Assembly (NCBI RefSeq): GCF_003236295.1
Contig: NZ_POTW01000078.1
Span: 1-32,534, forward strand
DNA length: 32,534 bases
Source: Jiangella anatolica
GTDB lineage: Bacteria; Actinomycetota; Actinomycetes; Jiangellales; Jiangellaceae
Reading direction: 5' to 3'
Shown here: piece after piece, positions 27,178 to 32,534 of the stretch
Layout: the number at the start of each line of letters is the position of its first letter
Position numbering within the stretch: position 1 is the stretch's first letter
Translations under genes and position numbers: made by a program
Notes under the pieces: model-generated
Told to the model about the DNA's origin: nothing
Seen by the model: only the letters and a program-made list of their open reading frames with translations
Database searches by the model: none

Positions 27178-28581
27178 ATGAGCAAACATTCCGTCGCGAT
27201 CGTCACGCTCGGCTGCAGCCGCAACGAGGTCGACTCCGAGGAGCTGGCCGGCCGTCTCGACGCCGACGGCTTCGAGCTCGTCGACGACCCCTCCGCCGCT
27301 GAGACGGTCCTCGTCAACACCTGCGGCTTCGTCGAGCAGGCGAAGAAGGACTCGGTCGACTCGCTGCTGGCAGCCGCCGACCTCAAGGAGTCCGGCGCCA
27401 CCAAGGCCGTCGTGGCCGTCGGCTGCATGGCCGAGCGGTACGGCGTCGAGCTGGCCTCGGAGCTGCCGGAGGCCGACGCCGTGCTGGGCTTCGACGACTA
27501 CGCGGCGATCGGCGAGCGGCTGCGCGGGATCCTCGGCGGGACGGCGCACGTCTCGCACGTGCCGCGCGACCGTCGCACGCTGCTGCCCGTCACGCCGGTC
27601 GAGCGGCAGGCCGCGGCCTACGCCGCGCCGGACCTGCCGGCCGGGATGTCGCCGGCGTCCGGGCCGCGGGCGGTGCGGCGGCGGCTGGACGGCGGCCCGA
27701 TGGCGCCGTTGAAGCTGGCCAGCGGCTGCGACCGGGCCTGTACGTTCTGCGCGATCCCGATGTTCCGCGGCTCGTTCCTGTCCCGCCGTCCGTCCGACGT
27801 GCTGGCCGACGCGCGCTGGCTGGCCGGGCAGGGCGTGCGCGAGCTGTTCCTCGTCAGCGAGAACTCCACGTCGTACGGCAAGGACCTCGGGGATCTGCGG
27901 CTGCTGGAGACGCTGCTGCCCTCGCTCGCCGAGGTGGAGGGGATCTCGCGGGTGCGCGTCTCCTACCTGCAGCCGGCCGAGATGCGGCCCACGCTGGTCG
28001 ACGCGATGCTCTCGACGCCCGGCGTCGTCCCGTACTTCGACCTCTCCTTCCAGCACGCCAGCACGCCGCTGCTGCGCCGGATGAAGCGGTTCGGCGGCAC
28101 GGAGTCGTTCCTGGACCTGATCGCGTCGATCCGGGACCGCGCGCCGGGCGCCGGGATCCGCTCCAACGTCATCGTCGGGTTCCCCGGCGAGACCGAGGAC
28201 GACGTCGCCGAGTTGGAGTCCTTCCTCGGCCAGGCCCGGCTCGACGTCGTCGGCGTGTTCGGCTACTCCGACGAGGACGGCACCGAGGCGGCGTCGTTCG
28301 ACGGGAAGCTGGACCCGGACGAGGTCTCTGAGCGGGTCTCGCGGGTGAGCGACCTGGTCGAGGAGCTGGTCGCCCAGCGCGCCGAGGACCGCGTCGGCGA
28401 GACGGTGTCGGTGCTGGTCGAGTCGGTCTCCGCGGACGGCGTCGTGGAGGGTCGCGCGGAGCACCAGGGCCCCGAGGTCGACGGCACGACGACGGTCTCG
28501 GGTGCGCGTGCCGCCGTGGGCGACATCGTCACCGCGACTGTCACGGCGAGCGACGGCGCCGACCTCGTCGCCGTGCCCTAG
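27178..28581 (+). CDS. rimO: Ribosomal protein S12 methylthiotransferase RimO
   Basis: RimO adds a methylthio group to a conserved Asp of ribosomal protein S12 using radical SAM chemistry. The 467-residue product has the MTTase cluster cysteines Cys13, Cys49 and Cys83, the radical-SAM cluster C-X3-C-X2-C at Cys184, Cys188 and Cys191, and VSYLQPAEM and [14 protein letters not shown] typical of RimO. A C-terminal TRAM domain ([19 protein letters not shown] onward) is present. A 40-residue Pro/Arg-rich insert precedes the radical-SAM motif, as is common in actinobacteria. Its TAG stop forms the first half of the pgsA -10. Confidence 0.95.
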   Translation: MSKHSVAIVTLGCSRNEVDSEELAGRLDADGFELVDDPSAAETVLVNTCGFVEQAKKDSVDSLLAAADLKESGATKAVVAVGCMAERYGVELASELPEADAVLGFDDYAAIGERLRGILGGTAHVSHVPRDRRTLLPVTPVERQAAAYAAPDLPAGMSPASGPRAVRRRLDGGPMAPLKLASGCDRACTFCAIPMFRGSFLSRRPSDVLADARWLAGQGVRELFLVSENSTSYGKDLGDLRLLETLLPSLAEVEGISRVRVSYLQPAEMRPTLVDAMLSTPGVVPYFDLSFQHASTPLLRRMKRFGGTESFLDLIASIRDRAPGAGIRSNVIVGFPGETEDDVAELESFLGQARLDVVGVFGYSDEDGTEAASFDGKLDPDEVSERVSRVSDLVEELVAQRAEDRVGETVSVLVESVSADGVVEGRAEHQGPEVDGTTTVSGARAAVGDIVTATVTASDGADLVAVP

Positions 28582-28584
28582 CCT
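28579..28584 (+). promoter_or_regulatory. Leaderless -10 (TAGCCT) of pgsA, overlapping rimO stop
   Basis: TAGCCT ends 7 nt before GTG 28591. Its first three bases are the rimO stop codon. Confidence 0.6.
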
Positions 28585-28590
28585 TTCCCC

Positions 28591-29166
28591 GTGGCCGAAC
28601 AGTCGACCGTCCCGCCGAGCCCCTGGAACATCGCGAACGCGCTGACCATCCTGCGGGTCGTGCTGGTGCCGGTGTTCGGCTGGCTGCTGCTGCGTGAGGG
28701 CGGCGACGACGACGGGTCGCGCATCGCGGCGTTCGTCGCGTTCGGCATCGCCATGCTGACCGACCAGATCGACGGCGAGCTGGCCCGTCGCCGCGGACTG
28801 GTCACCGATTTCGGCAAGATCGCCGATCCGATCGCCGACAAGGCGCTCACCGGCATGGCCTTCGTCGGGCTGTCGATCCTCGGCGAGCTGCCCTGGTGGG
28901 TGACGGTGATCGTGCTGGTCCGCGAATGGGGCATCACGGCCATGCGATTCGCTGTCATCCGGTACGGCGTCATGGCGGCCAACCGCGGCGGCAAGCTCAA
29001 GACGGCGCTGCAGACGCTGGCGCTCGGCCTCTACCTGCTGCCGTTGCCCGGCTGGTTCGACCCCGTCGAGGCGACCGTGATGGGGATCGCGGTGCTGGTC
29101 ACCGTCGTCACCGGGGTCGACTATGTGCTGTCGGCGATCCGGCTGCGCCGCAGCGCCACCTCATGA
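28591..29166 (+). CDS. pgsA: CDP-diacylglycerol--glycerol-3-phosphate 3-phosphatidyltransferase
   Basis: PgsA makes phosphatidylglycerol phosphate, the precursor of phosphatidylglycerol and cardiolipin, at the inner face of the membrane. The 191-residue product has about six membrane helices and the complete CDP-alcohol phosphotransferase signature: Asp58-X2-Asp61-Gly62-X2-Ala65-Arg66-X8-Gly75-X3-Asp79-X3-Asp83. NIANALTILRVVLVPVF is the usual N-terminal helix. Start GTG 28591 follows a TAGCCT at leaderless distance. The stop overlaps cinA (ATGA). The order pgsA-cinA-clgR is a conserved actinobacterial block. Confidence 0.95.
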   Translation: MAEQSTVPPSPWNIANALTILRVVLVPVFGWLLLREGGDDDGSRIAAFVAFGIAMLTDQIDGELARRRGLVTDFGKIADPIADKALTGMAFVGLSILGELPWWVTVIVLVREWGITAMRFAVIRYGVMAANRGGKLKTALQTLALGLYLLPLPGWFDPVEATVMGIAVLVTVVTGVDYVLSAIRLRRSATS

Positions 29167-29654
29167 CCGCGGGTCCCGATGCGGTCGCCGAGGCCGTCGC
29201 CGTCGTCCGCTCTTTGATCGCCCGCCGGCTGACCGTCGCCGCCGCCGAATCGCTCACCGGCGGCCTCGTCTGCGCCGCCCTCACCTCGGTCCCCGGAGCG
29301 TCGGCCGTCGTCCGCGGCGGCGTGGTCGTCTACGCGACCGAGCTGAAGGCGTCGCTGGCCGGCGTCCCCGAGCCGGTGCTCGCCGCCGACGGACCCGTGG
29401 CGGCGTCCACCGCGGCGGCGATGGCCAGCGGCGTCCGGACCAAGCTGGGCGCCGACATCGGCTTCGCCACCACCGGCGTCGCCGGGCCGGACGCCCAGGA
29501 CGGCCACCCGCCCGGCACCGTCCACGTCGCCGTCGCGACCGCCGACGGCGTCCGCGTCCGCTCGTTCACCGGGTCCGAGGCGCTGCCCGGCGACCGCGCT
29601 GCCGTCCGAGCGGCGACCGTCTCAGCCGTCCTGGGCCTGTTGTCCGAGCTGTGA
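29163..29654 (+). CDS. cinA: CinA-family nicotinamide-nucleotide amidohydrolase
   Basis: The 163-residue product is the C-terminal CinA (PncC) domain on its own, an enzyme that deamidates nicotinamide mononucleotide for NAD recycling. Motifs include AAAESLTGGLVCAALT with the putative nucleophile Ser30, GGVVVYATELK and TTGVAGPDAQDGHPPGTVHVAV. The N-terminal competence domain of longer CinA proteins is absent, the common actinobacterial form. ATG 29163 overlaps pgsA. It is followed by hairpins and then by clgR with its own promoter region. Confidence 0.93.
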   Translation: MTAGPDAVAEAVAVVRSLIARRLTVAAAESLTGGLVCAALTSVPGASAVVRGGVVVYATELKASLAGVPEPVLAADGPVAASTAAAMASGVRTKLGADIGFATTGVAGPDAQDGHPPGTVHVAVATADGVRVRSFTGSEALPGDRAAVRAATVSAVLGLLSEL

Positions 29655-29659
29655 GACGC

Positions 29660-29702
29660 CGTCCCGGTGGCCGGGAATCCTGGAGCGTGCCGGGACGTTC
29701 CA
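29660..29702 (+). terminator. Two adjacent or alternative hairpins after cinA
   Basis: TCCCGG-TGG-CCGGGA (29662-29676) forms a 6-bp stem. TGGAGCGT (29681-29688) can pair with ACGTTCCA (29695-29702) as a second 8-bp stem with one G-U pair. Alternatively CGTCCCGG (29660-29667) can pair with CCGGGACG (29690-29697) over 8 bp, excluding both. There is no T-run, so this may be a terminator or an attenuator-like switch before clgR. Confidence 0.4.
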
Positions 29703-29825
29703 GACCGTGAGATGAATTCTTCTGTGCACCCCTTCGTTCCCGGCGAGGCTGGAAACGCAAACGTACGAAACAGAAGGTACGGTGGACTCAAGCACAGTCG
29801 AGACGAATCGCGAGAGGGGTAGCCG
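29703..29825 (+). promoter_or_regulatory. clgR promoter region
   Basis: TACGGT (29778-29783) is a candidate -10. GGAAAC (29751-29756) lies upstream at longer-than-usual spacing. CGTTCCCGGCGAG (29735-29747) partly fits the ClgR box known from corynebacteria (two core mismatches), consistent with autoregulation. GAGAGGGG (29812-29819) is the ribosome-binding site. The region is AT-richer than its surroundings. Confidence 0.45.
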
Positions 29826-30137
29826 ATGGTTCTCATCAGACGGCTCGTCGGCGATGTCTTGAGGCGTCGCCGAATCGAGCAGGGCCGCACCCTCCGCGAG
29901 ATCTCGGCCGCCGCGCGCGTGAGTCTCGGGTACCTGTCCGAGGTCGAGCGTGGCCGCAAGGAAGCCTCGTCCGAGCTGCTCGCGGCCATCTGCGAGGCGC
30001 TGGACCTGCCGATGTCCGAGGTACTGCGCGAGGTCAGCGACGAGATGATGCGCGTCGAGGCGGCGGCGGTGGGCGCGCTCACCGAGCTTCGTCCGCGCGA
30101 GTCCGCCCGTCCCCGCGACGTCGTCAAGGTCGGCTGA
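29826..30137 (+). CDS. clgR: Clp-protease gene regulator ClgR
   Basis: ClgR is an actinobacterial Xre-type regulator that activates clp protease and other proteostasis genes. The 103-residue protein starts with [63 protein letters not shown] in outline: a single helix-turn-helix over residues 14-65. The rest is a short Ala/Arg-rich tail ending in VVKVG; in family members the C-terminal end is a Clp degradation signal. ATG 29826 has GAGAGGGG at suitable distance. The position after pgsA-cinA matches the family context. It probably shares a transcript with the flavin reductase just downstream. Confidence 0.93.
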   Translation: MVLIRRLVGDVLRRRRIEQGRTLREISAAARVSLGYLSEVERGRKEASSELLAAICEALDLPMSEVLREVSDEMMRVEAAAVGALTELRPRESARPRDVVKVG

Positions 30138-30193
30138 CGCTGCTGCCGGAGTCCACGCACCGGCCGAAGCCTGCCCCGGAGTTCCGTGACGCC

Positions 30194-30664
30194 ATGGCAC
30201 GCCTCGCCGGAGGTGTGGCGTTGCTCACGGTGCTCGACCCGGTCGGGCGTGACTGCGGGCTCACCGTGACCGCCGTGTCGTCGGTGTCGTTGGAGCCGCC
30301 GCTCGTGCTGGCCTGCGTCACGAAGGACGGCTTCATCCACGACGCCCTGTTCGTCGCAGACGGCTGGTCGCTGTCGTTCCTCGCCACAGATCAGCTGGAC
30401 CTGTCCGACTACGGATCGCGCGAGCGCCACCCCGGCGCCCGCGACGACTTCTCGCCCTGGCCGACCCGGCGGTCGGCCAGCGGCGAGCTGATCTTCACCG
30501 GAGCCGTCGCCGCCGTCGAGTGCGTGCCGTACTCCCTGGTCGACGCCGGCGACCACACGATCGCCATCGGCCGCGTCACCGCCGTCGCGCGGGACACCGT
30601 CGGCGAGCGCCCGCTCGTCCACGTCGACCGGCGCTACTACGAGCCCGGCGCCGAGGTCGGCTGA
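30194..30664 (+). CDS. Flavin reductase-like FMN-binding protein
   Basis: The product resembles the flavin-reductase split-barrel family, which binds FMN and passes electrons from NAD(P)H to a partner oxygenase. Visible segments are GLTVTAVSSVSLEPPLVLACVTKDG, WSLSFLATDQ and the terminal HVDRRYYEP. From ATG 30194 it has 156 residues, but the frame upstream encodes PEFRDAM, which matches the family's usual first helix (FR-AM), so translation may begin earlier, perhaps at CTG 30134 overlapping the clgR stop. No ATG, GTG or TTG is available between. No partner monooxygenase is present nearby. Confidence 0.85.
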   Translation: MARLAGGVALLTVLDPVGRDCGLTVTAVSSVSLEPPLVLACVTKDGFIHDALFVADGWSLSFLATDQLDLSDYGSRERHPGARDDFSPWPTRRSASGELIFTGAVAAVECVPYSLVDAGDHTIAIGRVTAVARDTVGERPLVHVDRRYYEPGAEVG

Positions 30665-30670
30665 CGTACG

Positions 30671-31117
30671 TCAGCGGATGGCCGCGACGGCGTTCGGGCC
30701 GGAGCGGATCATGAAGCGGTCCAGCGACTCGATCGGGCCGAACCCGAGCGGCGCGTACACCCCGTGCGCGTCGAGCGTGGCGAGCATCCAGCGCTCCACC
30801 CCGGCGTGCTCCGGGTGCTCCAGCACGGCGTTGACCAGCACGCGGGCCAGACCCTTGCCGCGATGCTCCGGCAGCACGAACACGTCGGCCAGCCAGGCGA
30901 ACGTCGTGGCGTCGCCGACGACCCGGGCGAAGCCCACCTGCTCGCCGTCGGGCCCGTACAACCCGACGCCGAACGACCGGCTGACCGCCCGCTCGACCGT
31001 CTCGCGGGACCGGTGCTTGCTCCAGTACGTGGTCAGCAGGAAGTCGGTGATGACATCGAGATCGAGCCGGGCCGGGTCGTCGTCCACCTCGTAGCCGGCA
31101 TGGGTCGCGAGGATCAT
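30671..31117 (-). CDS. GNAT family N-acetyltransferase
   Basis: A 148-residue acetyltransferase with the acetyl-CoA loop PEHRGKGLAR at residues 83-92 after the LADVFV strand, and the C-terminal YAPLGFGPIESLDRFM. The sequence TTYWSKHRSRETVERAVSRSFGVGLY near the N-terminus matches a common subfamily of small GNAT enzymes of unknown substrate. ATG 31117 lies 7 nt after a TAGCCT -10. It converges with the flavin reductase gene, with a 6-bp gap between stops. Confidence 0.92.
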   Translation of the reverse strand: MILATHAGYEVDDDPARLDLDVITDFLLTTYWSKHRSRETVERAVSRSFGVGLYGPDGEQVGFARVVGDATTFAWLADVFVLPEHRGKGLARVLVNAVLEHPEHAGVERWMLATLDAHGVYAPLGFGPIESLDRFMIRSGPNAVAAIR

Positions 31118-31123
31118 CCGGCC

Positions 31124-31129
31124 AGGCTA
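31124..31129 (-). promoter_or_regulatory. Leaderless -10 (TAGCCT) of GNAT gene
   Basis: TAGCCT on the minus strand ends exactly 7 nt before ATG 31117, in the 67-bp gap after the helicase gene. Confidence 0.6.
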
Positions 31130-31184
31130 CGACGCGACGAGGCTCGGACGCAGGTCCGTGTCCACGAGCGACCGGCAGCCTTCC

Positions 31185-32534
31185 TCAGCTGCGCAGGCGC
31201 AGGCCGCGCGGGGTCACGTGGAAACCGGCCGCGGTCAGCGCCTCGCCCAGGGGCGTCGTCGTGACCTGCTCGCCGTCGGCGCGCTCGACCCGCAGTGCGC
31301 CCAGCGCGCCCTCGCGCACCGACAGCGCCAGCGCGTCGGCCGCTGCCCGCAGCCGGTCGGCGTCGTCGGTCCAGGAGAGCAGGGTCCGGCCGCCGCGCTC
31401 GACGTAGAGGGCGAGGTCGCCGTCGATCAGGACGACCAGCGCGCCGGCCTTGCGGCCCGGCCGGTGCCCGGCGGCGGCACCCGCCCCGCCCCGCTCCGGC
31501 CAGGGCAGCGCCGCGCCGTACGGGTTCGCCGGGTCGGTCGCCGCCAGCACCAGCGCGCTCGCCGGCCGGGCCTCGTCGACCTGGGCGAACGTGCGCAGCC
31601 GGTCGACCGCGCCCGGCGTGCCGAACTGCGCCGCGCCCAGCCCGGCGATGAAGTATCCGCGCCGGGCCCGGCCGGTGTCCTCGAACGCCGACAGCACCCG
31701 GTACGCCGCCGCGAACCCGCCGGGCAGCCGCTCGGCTTGCACGGCGCCGCGTGTGACGATGCCGTGCCGGTCGAGCAGGCCCTCGGCGGCCGCGTGCGCC
31801 CGCCGGGTCGTGTCGGTGTCGCGGTCGGGCAACAGCGACCAGCGCCCGGCCGCCGCCGGGGGACCGGTGCGCGACGGCATCGCCGGGCGGCCGCGGGCAT
31901 AGCGCGACCGCGGCCGGGCCGACTGCCGCGACCGGTGCGTGGGCCGGCCGGTGAGCAGCGACCGCAACGGCGCCAGCGTGTCGTTCGTGACCAGCCCGGC
32001 CCAGACCAGATCCCACAGCGCCGCCGTCAGCGTCGCGTCCTCGGGCGGCGTCTCCACCAGCACGGACACCGCATCGCTGAGCTGGCGGAAGAAGTAGGCC
32101 CCGCCGCCGTCCAGGGTCGACAGGACCGCGGCGTGCAGCGGGCCCTCGGCGTCGGCGAGATCGACGTCGGGCAGGGTCAGATGGGCGGCGTCGGCCAGGT
32201 GCAGCGACACCCAGCCGTCGGACCCGGGCAGCGTCCCGTGCCCGGACCACACCACCTCGCCGGCCGCGGTCAGCTCGTCCAGCCAGGCCGGCGAGTACGC
32301 CGCGACCCGGGCCGGCAGCACCAGCGACTCCAGCGCGCTGGCCGGCACCGCCGCCCCGCCCAGCTGCTCGACCACCCGCAGCACCCCGTCGGCGCCGCGG
32401 AGCGCGCTGCCGACCGACTGCCACGCCGGCAGGAACCGGCCCAGCGTCGCCGCGTCGACCGGCTCGGCCTCCTTGCGCAGCGCCGCCAGCGACCGCCGCC
32501 GCAGCAACCGCAGCACCTCGGCGTCGCACCACTC
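31185..32534 (-). CDS. lhr: Lhr-type ATP-dependent helicase, C-terminal part
   Basis: Only the last roughly 450 residues are in the window; the gene continues beyond the right edge. The visible start, EWCDAEVLRLLRRRSLAALRKEAEPV, followed by LGRFLPAWQSVG and later segments such as FFRQLSDA, DLVWAGLVTNDTLAPLRSLL, GRWSLLPD and LLDRHGIVTRGAVQAE, matches the C-terminal accessory domains of large bacterial Lhr helicases, used in DNA repair. The helicase core motifs lie off the edge. The stop is at 31185-31187. The internal ATG at 32516 is not the true start. Confidence 0.9.
   Translation of the reverse strand, partial: EWCDAEVLRLLRRRSLAALRKEAEPVDAATLGRFLPAWQSVGSALRGADGVLRVVEQLGGAAVPASALESLVLPARVAAYSPAWLDELTAAGEVVWSGHGTLPGSDGWVSLHLADAAHLTLPDVDLADAEGPLHAAVLSTLDGGGAYFFRQLSDAVSVLVETPPEDATLTAALWDLVWAGLVTNDTLAPLRSLLTGRPTHRSRQSARPRSRYARGRPAMPSRTGPPAAAGRWSLLPDRDTDTTRRAHAAAEGLLDRHGIVTRGAVQAERLPGGFAAAYRVLSAFEDTGRARRGYFIAGLGAAQFGTPGAVDRLRTFAQVDEARPASALVLAATDPANPYGAALPWPERGGAGAAAGHRPGRKAGALVVLIDGDLALYVERGGRTLLSWTDDADRLRAAADALALSVREGALGALRVERADGEQVTTTPLGEALTAAGFHVTPRGLRLRS

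Noticed and set aside
24916-28464. Very long minus-strand open frame
   Set aside because: It is antisense to rimO and in a different frame of the hexosaminidase; the composition is typical of GC-rich shadow frames.

Overview
The window is chromosomal DNA from a high-GC actinobacterium. Codon third positions are almost all G or C, TGA is the usual stop, neighbouring genes are often coupled by ATGA or GTGA overlaps, and many starts look leaderless. The backbone follows an actinobacterial order known from mycobacteria and streptomycetes: dapB, (thyX), dapA, RNase J, ftsK, pgsA, cinA, clgR. A Jiangella- or Nocardioides-like genome is plausible, but the sequence alone does not fix the genus.

Layout. 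(1) 1-464 holds no supported gene: a 48-bp tandem repeat, a perfect 32-bp palindrome and two DnaA-box-like TTGTCCACA words. (2) 465-2891: an unrecognised protein, dapB and a small membrane TPR protein. (3) 2857-3278: a tandem array of 84/85-bp units that changes into 46-bp units, each able to fold around a GAAA tetraloop; its first unit includes the 3' end of the TPR gene. (4) 3373-19617 is an accessory block between dapB and dapA: secreted gamma-glutamyltransferase, NIPSNAP, AzlCD exporter, an ASCH-like protein, DUF2461, a GNAT, a nitric oxide synthase oxygenase without its own reductase, an orphan class II aminoacyl-tRNA-synthetase-like protein, the phenylacetyl-CoA epoxidase operon paaABCDE, a NarL-type two-component system divergent from an ABC exporter, a HAD phosphatase and a PrsW-like protease. 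No thyX is present. (5) 19659-24965: dapA, RNase J and ftsK. (6) 24958-31117: a small hydrolase, GH20 hexosaminidase, rimO, pgsA, cinA, clgR, a flavin reductase and a GNAT. (7) The right edge cuts a Lhr-type helicase.

How genes work together. DapA and DapB make consecutive steps of lysine/diaminopimelate synthesis although separated by about 17 kb. PaaABCDE epoxidises phenylacetyl-CoA, but no other phenylacetate gene is visible. The histidine kinase/response regulator pair probably controls the divergent ABC exporter through a perfect 7-bp inverted repeat between them.

Main signals for a second look: a -10 word (often exactly TAGCCT) 7-8 nt before the start codon of many genes; three cases in which the upstream gene's TAG stop is the first half of that -10; the hairpin-forming repeat array; and the orphan synthetase-like protein beside NOS with a Crp-like site between them. 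No clear defence, phage or CRISPR system was found.
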